Notes: a model not told the origin generated them from the letters alone. 64,000 nt of DNA from Pseudomonadota bacterium (GCA_023402015.1 JAEXCU010000013.1:71466-135465), one strand, 5' to 3'. Positions 16,116-24,186 are shown, counted from the stretch's first letter. A program made the numbers and translations.

Positions 16116-18329
16116 ATGGATATGTTCAAACCAGGTGATGTTGTCAAAGTCTTGATTCCCAACGTTGTTAATGCCGGATATGATTATCGGCTGACTGCGG
16201 CGGCCGATTTGGGGACATTTGTTGCATGCACGGTTATGAACCGTATGTATATTGGTGTTGTTTATGGCATCGGGGACAGTGGTTTGCCCGCGCAAAAGAT
16301 AAAAAATGTATCCCAGGTATTCCCGACCCATTTGTCTGTTGCGGATTTGCAATGGATTCAGAAAATGTCTGAATGGACATTAATGTCGCCGGGCTCGGTT
16401 TTGCGGTTAATTGTAAATGTGCCCGATGCATTTTTACCCCCACGGGTTGAACAATTGTATGGTTTTAAATCGGATACCGGTGTTCGTATGACCACCGCCC
16501 GCCAGGCTGTTGCAGATGCATTTGCATCAAACGATGATGAACCAATGTCTGCATCGGACATACAAAATATTGCACGTGTCAGTTCCGCAGTTGTGCGCAC
16601 CATGATAAAAAATGGTACGTTGGAACCACGCGATTGCCGTGCGGTGGAACGCGACAATTTTGCGTATGAATATCATGATATGGGCACCGTTCAGTTAAAC
16701 GATGAACAGGCCGCCGCCGCCGCCGCCATTGGTACCGCCATTAATATGGGCGGTTTTTCGGTCCATTTGTTGGACGGAATCACCGGCAGTGGTAAAACCC
16801 AGGTATATTTTGATTCCGCATGGCGTGCGTATAACCGCGGGGAATCTGTATTATTAATGATGCCGGAAATTGCATTAACGGCCCAGTTTATGACGCGGTT
16901 TGCGCATCGCTTTGGCGCGCCGCCCGTTGTATGGCACAGTAATTTAACCGCCGCCCGTCGGCGTGAAATCTGGCGTGGTGTTTTAAATGGCGATATTCGT
17001 ATGGTTGTCGGCACGCGCAGTGCATTGTTTTTGCCGTGGCAGAATCTGGGTCTGATTGTGGTGGATGAAGAACACGATACATCGTACAAACAAGAAGACA
17101 TGGGAAATTATCACGCGCGTGATATGGCGATTTTGCGCGCGAAAATTGCCGGTTTCCCGGTTGTGTTGGCCAGTGCCACGCCATCTGCGGAAACAATGCA
17201 GAATGTTGCAGACGGTCGGTATAATCACCTGCGTCTGACGTCGCGATTTGGTGGGGCGCAATTGCCAACCATTAAAACAATTGATTTACGCGAAAATCGT
17301 CCGGACGAGTATCGTTTGGCCAATGATACGGATGACACGCCGGCGCGGTCGGGATTTTTGTCGTCTGTAATGAATGATGCGATTTCGCAAAACCTGGCCG
17401 CCGGGCGCCAGGTAATGCTGTTTATCAATCGGCGTGGATTTGCCCCGATTGTTCAGTGTAAAAAATGCGGGTGGGTTGCCACATGCGATGATTGCAGTGT
17501 CGGCATGACATACCATAAACGTTTGGGAAAATTATTGTGTCATATGTGTGGCCGCACATCGCCCATGCCGGATGTTTGCCCGGATTGTGGTGGCGCGGTG
17601 TCCACGCGTGGGGTTGGTCTGGAAAAGATTCAGGAAGAGGTATCCGCCCGTTTCCCCCATGCCCGTACCGCAATCGTTTCCAGTGATACAATCGCGTCCC
17701 GCCAGGCACTGGAACGCCTGGTCAATAAAATGGAAACAGGTGAAATAGACATTGTAATCGGTACACAAATTTTGGCCAAGGGTCATCATTTCCCGAACCT
17801 GACCCTGGTTGGTGTGGTGGATGCAGATATGGGATTGTTTGGCACAGATTTTCGCGCCGCCGAACACACGTTTCAACAATTGTTCCAGGTGGCCGGCCGC
17901 GCCGGTCGTGGTGAATTGCCCGGTACGGTATTATTGCAAACGTATCAGCCGGACCATCCGGTATTACGCGCCATTTGTGCGGGCGACCGTGATGCGTTCA
18001 TGGCGTCTGATATGGCGGCGCGTCGCAGTGCGAAAATGCCGCCATATGGTCAATTAATCGCCATTGTGATAGAGGCGGAAAAAGAAACAATATTGCAAAA
18101 ATATTGCACAGATTTGGCGGCCGCGGCACCGAAATTAAATGGCGGCAAAATTATGGGTCCAATCGCCGCCCAGATTTATCAGGTGCGTTCGTGGTATCGC
18201 ATGCGATTTTTGGTCGCGGGTGATGCGCGGGCGCGCCTGCAACCGGTGGTGATGCATTGGATTAAAAAGGTAAAACAGCCGGCCAATGTTCGCGTTAAAA
18301 TTGACGTGAATCCGCAAAATTTTATGTAG
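16116..18329 (+). CDS. priA: Primosomal replication protein PriA (helicase)
   Basis: 737 residues. Helicase motifs GITGSGKTQVYF (Walker A), VVDEEHDTSYKQ (DEEH) and SATPSAET lie in the first half. A zinc-binding cluster, CKKCGWVATCDDC with later CHMCG and CPDCGG, follows, and then the GTQILAKGHHFPNL block. PriA restarts stalled forks by loading the replicative helicase. An alternative start is the ATG six bases downstream; no clear ribosome binding site decides between them. Confidence 0.92.
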   Translation: MDMFKPGDVVKVLIPNVVNAGYDYRLTAAADLGTFVACTVMNRMYIGVVYGIGDSGLPAQKIKNVSQVFPTHLSVADLQWIQKMSEWTLMSPGSVLRLIVNVPDAFLPPRVEQLYGFKSDTGVRMTTARQAVADAFASNDDEPMSASDIQNIARVSSAVVRTMIKNGTLEPRDCRAVERDNFAYEYHDMGTVQLNDEQAAAAAAIGTAINMGGFSVHLLDGITGSGKTQVYFDSAWRAYNRGESVLLMMPEIALTAQFMTRFAHRFGAPPVVWHSNLTAARRREIWRGVLNGDIRMVVGTRSALFLPWQNLGLIVVDEEHDTSYKQEDMGNYHARDMAILRAKIAGFPVVLASATPSAETMQNVADGRYNHLRLTSRFGGAQLPTIKTIDLRENRPDEYRLANDTDDTPARSGFLSSVMNDAISQNLAAGRQVMLFINRRGFAPIVQCKKCGWVATCDDCSVGMTYHKRLGKLLCHMCGRTSPMPDVCPDCGGAVSTRGVGLEKIQEEVSARFPHARTAIVSSDTIASRQALERLVNKMETGEIDIVIGTQILAKGHHFPNLTLVGVVDADMGLFGTDFRAAEHTFQQLFQVAGRAGRGELPGTVLLQTYQPDHPVLRAICAGDRDAFMASDMAARRSAKMPPYGQLIAIVIEAEKETILQKYCTDLAAAAPKLNGGKIMGPIAAQIYQVRSWYRMRFLVAGDARARLQPVVMHWIKKVKQPANVRVKIDVNPQNFM

Positions 18330-18337
18330 TATTCCTA

Positions 18338-18367
18338 TTGAACATTTTTTTCGTTTTCTGATATAAT
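18338..18367 (+). promoter_or_regulatory. Promoter of the superinfection-immunity-like gene
   Basis: TTGAAC, 18-base spacer, TATAAT, followed by a 5' leader of about 20 bases with AAAGGAGAG. Confidence 0.6.
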
Positions 18368-18391
18368 ATCTACATAACAAAGGAGAGAATA

Positions 18392-18712
18392 ATGGCGAAT
18401 TTTTTATTTGCATTTGTAATAATGTTTGCGCTGGTGATGCTGTGCATTGCGATAATTTGCATACCGATTATGATTGCAAACGCGCGTGGCATCTGTGGCA
18501 GTGAAAAGACCGCAATTATCGTGTTATCTTGGTTGGGAATATTTTTTGGGATAACATGGATTGTTGCATTGGTACTGTCCATTATTTGGCGCGGTCAATG
18601 CTATGCCGGCGGTGATAATCTGGACCGGTTGGAAAAATTATCGCGCCTGTACAAAGAAAAGGCAATAAGCAAAGAAGAATTTGAAAAAATGAAAGCGAAA
18701 TTGTTGTCATAA
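18392..18712 (+). CDS. Superinfection-immunity-like membrane protein with SHOCT domain
   Basis: 106 residues. Two membrane segments near residues 4-28 and 42-66 enclose a short loop. The second, with WLGIFFGITWIVALVLSIIWRG, matches the Imm-superinfection family first seen in phage T4 Imm. Residues ~78-105 are a short amphipathic SHOCT helix (LEKLSRLYKEKAIS, EEFEKMKAKLL), common at the C-terminus of small membrane proteins. It may be membrane-organising or phage-blocking; the family name alone does not prove immunity. Confidence 0.7.
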   Translation: MANFLFAFVIMFALVMLCIAIICIPIMIANARGICGSEKTAIIVLSWLGIFFGITWIVALVLSIIWRGQCYAGGDNLDRLEKLSRLYKEKAISKEEFEKMKAKLLS

Positions 18713-18738
18713 AAATCCCGCCATTTGGCGGGATTTTT
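18711..18738 (+). terminator. Intrinsic terminator
   Basis: ATCCCGCC/GGCGGGAT stem then five T, overlapping the end of the superinfection-immunity-like gene. Confidence 0.8.
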
Positions 18739-18774
18739 CGTGGTACGTGATAGGTGATACGTAATACGATTTTC

Positions 18775-18960
18775 CTTCGTCATTGCGGGGCCCATCGGGA
18801 CGAAGCAATCCAGTTAATTAATGAACTTTGCCGCTTTATATGTAGATTGCTTCACTTCGTTCGCAATGACAAAGAGCCAAGAAGCTGTTATTGCGGGACG
18901 CGTCAGTTGCGTCCACACGAAGTGTGGACGGATGGCAATCCAGCCGTCTTTGCAGGCAAA
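18775..18960. repeat. Dispersed intergenic repeat, two copies
   Basis: Blocks GTCATTGCGGG, GAAGCAATCCAG, then CTTCGTTCGCAATGACA, followed by a second unit with GTCCACAC/GTGTGGAC and GGCAATCCAG. Same family as at 6.5 and 22.7 kb. It immediately precedes the promoter of the leader RNA at 19.0 kb. Confidence 0.7.
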
Positions 18961-19013
18961 GCCGCGCTGAACATTTTAATGGAATTTGTTCCGGCATTCG
19001 TGTATAATATGCG

Positions 19014-19246
19014 GGAATCCATAGGGATATGGGTTCGGGGTCGTAAGAAAACCCATAAGCTATCGGTGCAGTAATGTGCCGTCATTTAATCCGATGCGGT
19101 GTCAACTGCACCGTTATCTCCCGTACTTACCGGTCGGGGGGTCATTGGTTATAAAATACGGGCAACCGAAAGACCAATGAGGTCATGATAGCTTATGATT
19201 TTCTTAACTCCCCGACCGCCAAGATTCTCTCTCCGGCGGTCTTTTC
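19014..19246 (+). ncRNA. Leader-RNA family member E
   Basis: Promoter TGGAAT, 17-base spacer, TATAAT (18980-19008). The 3' half follows the same plan as the other members: CTCCCG facing CGGGGG (hairpin 3), a long-range helix CGGTCGGGG (19131-19139) with CCCCGACCG (19210-19218), enclosing TCATTGGT/ACCAATGA and TCAT/ATGA hairpins, then a terminator ACCGCC/GGCGGT with TTTT. This is the most divergent member. No convincing gene follows. Confidence 0.6.
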
Positions 19247-19289
19247 ATAGGAAACGGGTGAAAAAAATAAATTTAGCAATAAAAAATTC

Positions 19290-19395
19290 AGGCGCCTGTT
19301 TCCTGCATGCAAGTGCGGGGTTTGTTTTCTTCCTCAACCACACATCATCAGAAAACACCCCGTGCTTTTTATGGGGACGATTATACAATGCGCAA
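19290..19395 (-). ncRNA. Candidate small structured RNA
   Basis: On the minus strand a TATAAT at about 19390 is followed by an extended hairpin: GGGGTGTTTTC pairs with GAAAACAAACCCC around a 21-base loop. It is closed by a CAGGCGCCTG palindrome and a U run. The -35 is poor. This could be a small RNA or simply a hairpin in repeat-rich DNA. Confidence 0.3.
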
Positions 19396-19424
19396 AACAC
19401 GTCTAAGGTATTGTCCCCACCTGC

Positions 19425-19490
19425 ATTGTTATTGCGGGGCGCATCCGTCGCGGCCACACAAAGTGTGGACGTATGGCAATCCATTAATTA
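19425..19490. repeat. Dispersed intergenic repeat
   Basis: GTTATTGCGGGGCGC, then CCACACAAAGTGTGG and GGCAATCCATTAA. It runs into the 3' end of the Cys-rich gene on the minus strand. Confidence 0.65.
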
Positions 19491-20065
19491 CCGTAATAAC
19501 AATTTTCTGTGAATGTAAAAATACCTGCGGAATCGTTATTGCTGGTGTCGGACGGAATATAGCACGATGTTTGTGATGTGCTGCCGGCCGCAGATGTTCC
19601 GGTCATGCTGTCTGCGGTGGGGCAAATTGTGCAACCGGATGTTCCGTTTGATGAACTGCCATAATAACCGGGTGCGCAGCGGTACGTGGTTGTTTCATTA
19701 CATGTATTACAACTGCATGTGCGTGTTGTTTTTTTCTGATACCCGGTGGCGTGCGCGGACCAATCAGAATCACTGGTGCAATTGCTGCATCCGGTGCATG
19801 CGCGTTCACACGTATCGTATTCATATGTGCATCCACCTGCGGAATATGTTGCCGTGATATGTTTAATGTTATATCCGGATTTGCATTTGGTGCACGTGCT
19901 GATGGCTTTGCCGCCCAAACATCCCAACAGACTGACACTGCTGCAACCAATCATTAATCCGGCGGACATTCCGTCGGGGCAATATTCCATTGAACATACA
20001 TAACCATGTGCGGGCGCAACAAATGTGCATCCCAAACAGACCATGGTTAAAATTATTTTTTTCAT
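19484..20065 (-). CDS. Cys-rich secreted protein
   Basis: 193 residues with a signal peptide (MKKIILTMVCLGCTFVAPAHG) and about 25 cysteines, many in CxxC or CxC pairs (CTKCKSGY, CTGCSNC, CSCNTCNE, CAPGYYG). The end is FTENCYYGN. A second protein at 62250-62843 ends FAYNCYYGS after a similar KCYVP segment, so the two are related. Such disulfide-rich modules resemble growth-factor-receptor-like surface repeats. Likely extracellular or periplasmic. The gene directly follows leader RNA D. AGGAGAG precedes the ATG. Confidence 0.65.
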   Translation of the reverse strand: MKKIILTMVCLGCTFVAPAHGYVCSMEYCPDGMSAGLMIGCSSVSLLGCLGGKAISTCTKCKSGYNIKHITATYSAGGCTYEYDTCERACTGCSNCTSDSDWSAHATGYQKKTTRTCSCNTCNETTTYRCAPGYYGSSSNGTSGCTICPTADSMTGTSAAGSTSQTSCYIPSDTSNNDSAGIFTFTENCYYGN

Positions 20066-20095
20066 TGTCCGCTCTCCTGTTATTTTTTCAGAATG

Positions 20096-20308
20096 AAAAA
20101 ACCACCAACAATATTGGTGGTCAGGAGGTTGACTACAATCTTATGAATTGTGCTGTGTATTGTTAATATTTCACAACCCTCCTGACCCAATGGGTCGGGA
20201 GTGTATTTTTCGTCGTAATTGTAAAACGGGCGCCAAAGCGCGCCACGAGATTGTATTCCGACGCATAAGCAGGGTAGTCACACCCCATTGACGGAACACC
20301 CGCCAACA
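20096..20308 (-). ncRNA. Leader-RNA family member D
   Basis: Minus-strand promoter TTGTAT, 17-base spacer, TATAAT (20314-20342). The long-range helix is GGTCAGGAGG with CCTCCTGACC (20178-20187 and 20119-20128), different in sequence from members A-C but still perfectly paired. Inside are GTTGTG/CACAGC and CAATT/GATTG hairpins. The terminator ACCACCAA/TTGGTGGT ends in TTTTTT 31 bases before the Cys-rich gene. The 5' part is longer than in A-C. Confidence 0.72.
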
Positions 20309-20347
20309 AAATAATTATATATTGCCAATGGTGTAAATACAAGAAAT

Positions 20348-20375
20348 AAAAAATGCCGATTTGAATCGGCATTTT
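20348..20375. terminator. Intrinsic terminator
   Basis: AATGCCGAT/ATCGGCATT stem with A and T runs on both sides. It ends the unit containing the Gln-rich small protein and overlaps the -35 side of leader RNA D. Confidence 0.75.
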
Positions 20376-20376
20376 A

Positions 20377-20622
20377 TTAACGTGTTGTTTGATTGTTGTT
20401 TTGCTGTGATTGTTGGATTTGTTTTTTGCGCGACAACATCAATTTTAATTTTGCAATTCCCGCGCGGAATTTATCCATCATCGTTGGGGCATCAAATCGT
20501 TCCTGTTCCCTGCGCGCGGCATGACGTAATTTGGCCGCCGCGTTGGCGTCTTCTTGGCGTTTGATTTCTTCGGGTGGTTGGGAATAGTCAACCTGATAAA
20601 CTTTTTCATCTTCGTATGGCAT
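20377..20622 (-). CDS. Small charged protein downstream of virB11
   Basis: 81 residues from the ATG at 20622 (AAGGAG upstream). No signal or membrane segment. It is helical, with EEIKRQEDANAAAKLRHAARREQ followed by a Gln/Asn-rich tail. It starts 34 bases after the VirB11 stop codon and is probably in its operon. Function unknown; association with the secretion ATPase is contextual. Confidence 0.55.
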   Translation of the reverse strand: MPYEDEKVYQVDYSQPPEEIKRQEDANAAAKLRHAARREQERFDAPTMMDKFRAGIAKLKLMLSRKKQIQQSQQNNNQTTR

Positions 20623-20656
20623 TACTTGCTCCTTATATTTTATTGGTGGGTTAGAT

Positions 20657-21616
20657 TTATACAACCTCGGTCACAGCGCGCAGTGAACCGTCGCGCGATA
20701 ATTGAACAACGCGAATTTTCTGTTTCATTTCTGCAATTAAATCTGTTCTGTCGTATGCGGGTTGCGTGTGTAAAATGCGGTCTGCGAATGCGGCGTATGC
20801 AGCATCGGCACTTTCCGCGTGAATTGTTGTGTAAAAATGGTCATGTCCGGTTCCCAACATTTCCCACAAAACCGCGGCGTTGTCGGTGGAAATTTCACCA
20901 CCAATAATAACGTCGGGTGTCATGCGAACCACCAAATCCAGTAATCGTGCATAGTTAAAATCATTCGTTTGTTCGGTACGCGACAAAACAAAGTGCACGC
21001 GGTTTGGTTGGGGAACGCGGATTTCACGCGCATCTTCCACGGTGATGACACGACTGTTGATATCAATCAATGTCAACAAATGATTCAAGAATGTTGTTTT
21101 TCCGGTGGCGGTGGCACCACTGATGATAATCGGACTGCCGTCATTTACGGCCGTCATTAAACGTTCGTATGGGTCATCGGGGCGCACACTTTCGCGCGGT
21201 TTAACCTTTAATAATTTTTCACCACGACGCAGATGATAGTTTTCAAAACTGACGTCCGGTGCATTGCCGCCGCGAATACTCATGGCGACGCCGCCCGTTA
21301 CATCGCGCTCATCGTATTGAACGTTTGGACCGGCAATTGCAGTAAATCTGTGATTCCCGGGCAGGGTGGCGTACACCACCGGCATGCCATGAATGGGATC
21401 AAATGGCCGTTCATAAATGTTTGCAACCGTATGAATTAAATCCACCAGGTATTGTTTGGTCAGAACATCGGCATTATATGCAACCCACGGAACGCGGGCA
21501 CCGTGCAGACGCATCCAAACCTGGCCCGCGTGATTAATGGCGATTTCTTCTACAAATGATGGTTTGTAAAATTCTTCCAGTGGGCGCAGTAAAGATTCCA
21601 GAACAACGTTTGACAT
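20657..21616 (-). CDS. virB11: VirB11-type secretion ATPase
   Basis: 319 residues. Walker A is GATATGKTT (residues 167-175), Walker B DVIIGGEI (235-242), His box GHDHFYTTIHA (257-267), and the N-terminal domain is of the VirB11 type. VirB11 hexamers at the cytoplasmic face power pilus assembly and substrate transfer in type IV secretion systems. It is isolated here from other virB genes; VirB8-like genes are 38 kb away. Such scattering is typical of Rickettsiales-like genomes. The ribosome binding site is weak. Confidence 0.88.
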   Translation of the reverse strand: MSNVVLESLLRPLEEFYKPSFVEEIAINHAGQVWMRLHGARVPWVAYNADVLTKQYLVDLIHTVANIYERPFDPIHGMPVVYATLPGNHRFTAIAGPNVQYDERDVTGGVAMSIRGGNAPDVSFENYHLRRGEKLLKVKPRESVRPDDPYERLMTAVNDGSPIIISGATATGKTTFLNHLLTLIDINSRVITVEDAREIRVPQPNRVHFVLSRTEQTNDFNYARLLDLVVRMTPDVIIGGEISTDNAAVLWEMLGTGHDHFYTTIHAESADAAYAAFADRILHTQPAYDRTDLIAEMKQKIRVVQLSRDGSLRAVTEVV

Positions 21617-21692
21617 TGTTTTAATTTTATCATAAATCCTGACTTGAATCAAAAAGGTTTATTTGATAAAATTAAGAAAAAGAGAGATTAAT

Positions 21693-22256
21693 ATGAAAAA
21701 AACATTACTTTGTGCAATTTGTTCCGCAGTTTTGTTGGGCGCATGCGCGTCGGATTCTGATGCGCCGTATAATACCGCCGATTTTGCCCAGGGTGGTGCC
21801 GATGCGCCATTGTACAACGAACGTACCAGTGAATTTATGCAATCTGATAATCAATATTCAAATATTGATTCATACAAACCAAAAACTGCGGCGGAAAAAG
21901 AACAAAGTGATAATCGTTGGAATACATCGCGGATGGAAACGCGCTGGCAAGAATACAAGGGCGCAATGGTTCGCGTTCAGATTCTGTTGGGTAATACCGA
22001 TTTGCGCGAAATGCGCCTGCGTTTGATGCAAAATGCCGACGGTATGGATATCGACGGCGATGCACGTACAATTTTGGCCAAGGTTGCAGATTACGAAATG
22101 AAACGAATTTGTGGTCGCAATGCCGACAGTATTGTTATGGTTTACGATCGTCCGTCATTTGATGTAATGCGTCCAACACCATTCTTTGATTATCGGATCG
22201 AAGCCGAAGGCGCCACCATGCGTGAATACGGTTTCCGTTGTGTTTACAATAATTAA
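21693..22256 (+). CDS. Lipoprotein of unknown function
   Basis: 187 residues from the ATG at 21693 (AGAGAG upstream). The lipobox is LLGAC, with Cys18. The mature part starts acidic and polar, then has an EYKGAMVRVQILLG segment and ends in RIEAEGATMREYGFRCVYNN. It is divergent from virB11 with 76 bases between starts. I do not recognise the family; a link with the secretion system is possible from position only. Confidence 0.55.
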   Translation: MKKTLLCAICSAVLLGACASDSDAPYNTADFAQGGADAPLYNERTSEFMQSDNQYSNIDSYKPKTAAEKEQSDNRWNTSRMETRWQEYKGAMVRVQILLGNTDLREMRLRLMQNADGMDIDGDARTILAKVADYEMKRICGRNADSIVMVYDRPSFDVMRPTPFFDYRIEAEGATMREYGFRCVYNN

Positions 22257-22277
22257 TTAACCAAAAACGGGGGAAAT

Positions 22278-22607
22278 ATGAAAAAGATTATGTCTGCGGC
22301 CGCATTGTGCGGTGCATTGGTTTTGGGTGCCTGCGACAGCAATGCCGGCGCACAGAATGGCGATACGGTTGTAATTGACTTTGCGGGGTATTTGGACGGG
22401 GTTCAATTCCCGGGTGGTACCGCAACCGGATTTCCATTAAAATTGGGCAGTGGCCAATTTGTTCCCGGATTCGAAGAACAATTAATCGGCGCGTCCAAGG
22501 GTGAATCGCGTGATGTAAACATAACATTCCCGCAAAATTATTATCCGGAATTGGCCGGCAAAGATGTCGTGTTCAAGGTAAAAGTTCAAGATATCGTAAA
22601 AGAATAA
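22278..22607 (+). CDS. FKBP-type peptidyl-prolyl isomerase lipoprotein
   Basis: 109 residues with lipobox LVLGAC (Cys19). The body is an FKBP domain: GDTVVIDFAGYLDG, PLKLGSGQFVPGFEEQLIG, and FPQNYYPELAGKDVVFKVKV. These give the FKBP core with a trigger-factor-like GFEEQL loop. It is expected to assist folding of envelope proteins, anchored to a membrane. It follows the previous lipoprotein by 21 bases and is likely in the same operon, ending at a terminator. Confidence 0.8.
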   Translation: MKKIMSAAALCGALVLGACDSNAGAQNGDTVVIDFAGYLDGVQFPGGTATGFPLKLGSGQFVPGFEEQLIGASKGESRDVNITFPQNYYPELAGKDVVFKVKVQDIVKE

Positions 22608-22632
22608 AAAACGCCCGTATGGGCGTTTTTTT
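22606..22632 (+). terminator. Intrinsic terminator after the FKBP gene
   Basis: AACGCCC/GGGCGTT with a long T run, starting inside the stop codon region. Confidence 0.8.
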
Positions 22633-22675
22633 CGTGATACGTAATAGGTGATACGATTTTTTAAAACCATCACCC

Positions 22676-22795
22676 CCATTGTCATTGCGAGGACCACCGG
22701 GACTAAGCAATCCAGTTAACTAACTTTGCCGCTTTATTTATGGATTGCCATCCGTCCACACTTCGTGTGGCCGCGACGGACGCGGGAATGACAAG
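22676..22795. repeat. Dispersed intergenic repeat
   Basis: CATTGTCATTGCGAGG, AAGCAATCCAG, then GGATTGCC and GTCCACAC/GTGTGGCC. It is closely similar to the unit at 18.8 kb, including the shared block ACTTTGCCGCTTTAT. It immediately precedes the promoter of leader RNA A. Confidence 0.75.
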
Positions 22796-22806
22796 ACCAT
22801 TTATTA

Positions 22807-22835
22807 TTGAATTATGCAAATATTCATTGTATAAT
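22807..22835 (+). promoter_or_regulatory. Promoter of leader RNA A
   Basis: TTGAAT, 17-base spacer, TATAAT. Same hexamers and spacing as leader RNA B, and the spacer itself is conserved (AAATATTCATTG). Confidence 0.75.
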
Positions 22836-22840
22836 GCGAA

Positions 22841-22992
22841 TGCATCGGGCGATTCCCGATGTGAGGTGTAGTACCCTCATATAAGACATTTCTCCAACAT
22901 GGTTGGAGGGTTGCGATATACTTGAATAAGCAACACTATTCTTGTAGTAGGTACTAACCTCCAACCGCCCTTAATCACGGCGGTGTTTTTTT
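22841..22992 (+). ncRNA. Leader-RNA family member A
   Basis: About 152 bases. Hairpins: CATCGGG/CCCGATG (22843-22861), GAGG/CCTC (22863-22878), CTCCAAC/GTTGGAG (22892-22908). A long-range helix GGTTGGAGG (22901-22909) with CCTCCAACC (22958-22966) competes with the third hairpin. It encloses GTTGC/GCAAC and CTATT/AGTAG. The terminator arms ACCGCC (22964-22969) and GGCGGT (22979-22984) share three bases with the long-range helix, then T7. It is followed after a repeat by a small HTH gene. Confidence 0.82.
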
Positions 22993-22993
22993 A

Positions 22994-23070
22994 ACTGGAT
23001 TGCCACGCTGCACTTTGTTTGCTCGCAATGACAACGCTTTGTCGTCGCGAGGGAGTAAAACGACCGTGGC
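22994..23070. repeat. Dispersed repeat inserted between leader RNA A and its HTH gene
   Basis: CTGGATTGCCACGC, CTCGCAATGACA, then GTCGTCGCGAGGGAG. In member B the leader and HTH gene are almost adjacent, so this repeat looks like a later insertion. Confidence 0.7.
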
Positions 23071-23101
23071 GTTCCATAAAAAGAAAACCCAAGGAGGAAA
23101 A

Positions 23102-23341
23102 ATGTTAAAAGTACAAACAGAACGTGAATTTTACCAAAATCTGGGCAAATTCATTCGCCGTGTTCGCAGGCGATCGGGTATGAGTCCGTTTTATGCCGGC
23201 AGGACAGTTGGAATTAACGGCACGATGTTCTATGCAATTGAAAAAGGCGATGTCGTCCCCACACCATATCAGATATATAAAATTATTTGCACTTGGTGGC
23301 CGGAATATCTGCGACAAATTGAACGCGACAACAAAATATAA
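23102..23341 (+). CDS. Small HTH DNA-binding protein
   Basis: 79 residues; the ATG at 23102 has a strong AAGGAGG, identical in context (AAAACCCAAGGAGG) to the HTH gene at 26891. The core NLGKFIRRVRRRSGMSPFYAG, followed by VGINGTMFYAIEKG, is an XRE-like helix-turn-helix. It carries no other domain. It is preceded by leader RNA A and probably regulated through it. It may act on its own promoter or on neighbouring leaders. Confidence 0.72.
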   Translation: MLKVQTEREFYQNLGKFIRRVRRRSGMSPFYAGRTVGINGTMFYAIEKGDVVPTPYQIYKIICTWWPEYLRQIERDNKI

Positions 23342-23363
23342 AAACGCCCGGTTGGGCGTTTTT
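23340..23363. terminator. Bidirectional intrinsic terminator
   Basis: AACGCCC/GGGCGTT with A and T runs between the convergent HTH gene and lpxI. Confidence 0.8.
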
Positions 23364-24186
23364 AATTATCCATTGCCACAATAAATATTTTATGTTTGTT
23401 TGCGGCCTGAATTACCGCCGGTTTATCCACAACAAAGCATGTTTTTGCATTTACCACAATTCCACGCAGATGTGCCGCCGCAACCGCGTTTACCGTGTCC
23501 ACACCAATGGCGGGGATGTCAATTCGTAAATCCTGGCCGGGTTTGGTCATTTTGGCAAAAACACCACTGGATTTTTTATGATTTTTCCGCATTTCCACCA
23601 CGCGGGCCAACATTTTTGCGGTGCCTTCGGCGGCCTCAACCCCGATAACCTGTTTATCAACGACGACCGATGCGCCAATGTCTGCGGCGCCGATTGTATG
23701 TGAAACCTCTATCGCGCGGTTAATATTTTTTTTATCTGCGGCCGTTGGTTTTGTTCGTGTCTGAACGCCCGGTGTTGCGAACGTTAATTCCGGCGCCAAA
23801 TCCTGGGCCGCGACAATTTCAAATCCACGCTTTTCCAATACTTTGTTCAATGCAACCCCCATGGAATCATATCCCCGTTGATGTTTTTTTATACTGACCA
23901 ATGCCGTTAATGTCCATAAATCCGGCCATAAATCCGATAAATTTGGATGCCCCAGTGCGCCCACAAAAACCAATTTGCGAATTCCACGCCGGCGCAATGC
24001 GCGCGCGCCGCGGCCGCATCCGCCCAATCGCACCACCAGGTCGGGTTTCAATCGCGGGTCATAAAAGTTTTTCAGTCCCACCGTAAAAACATCCCATCCA
24101 TTATTACGCAGCGCGTCGCGCGTAAAAAACGGCAAATCCAAGGCGCCGGCCACCACGGCAATTTTTTTATCTGTGTTTTTCTTCAT
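23362..24186 (-). CDS. lpxI: UDP-2,3-diacylglucosamine pyrophosphatase LpxI
   Basis: 274 residues from the ATG at 24186; three other in-frame ATGs lie further upstream and no ribosome binding site is decisive. The N-terminal domain (IAVVAGALDLPFF; GLKNFYDP; VRLGGCGRGARALRRRGI) and C-terminal DUF1009 domain (GADIGASVVVDKQVIGVEAAEGT; PGQDLRIDIPAIG) match LpxI. It hydrolyses UDP-2,3-diacylglucosamine to lipid X in lipid A synthesis and replaces LpxH in Alphaproteobacteria. The usual lpxA/lpxB neighbours are not here. Confidence 0.85.
   Translation of the reverse strand: MKKNTDKKIAVVAGALDLPFFTRDALRNNGWDVFTVGLKNFYDPRLKPDLVVRLGGCGRGARALRRRGIRKLVFVGALGHPNLSDLWPDLWTLTALVSIKKHQRGYDSMGVALNKVLEKRGFEIVAAQDLAPELTFATPGVQTRTKPTAADKKNINRAIEVSHTIGAADIGASVVVDKQVIGVEAAEGTAKMLARVVEMRKNHKKSSGVFAKMTKPGQDLRIDIPAIGVDTVNAVAAAHLRGIVVNAKTCFVVDKPAVIQAANKHKIFIVAMDN

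Noticed and set aside
19259..19512. 85-codon GTG-start ORF after leader RNA E
   Set aside because: Its 3' half runs through the dispersed repeat and overlaps the Cys-rich gene on the other strand; composition is not protein-like. Kept only as a remote possibility.
20163..20372. 69-codon minus-strand ORF within leader RNA D
   Set aside because: It overlaps the conserved RNA structure and has no ribosome binding site.
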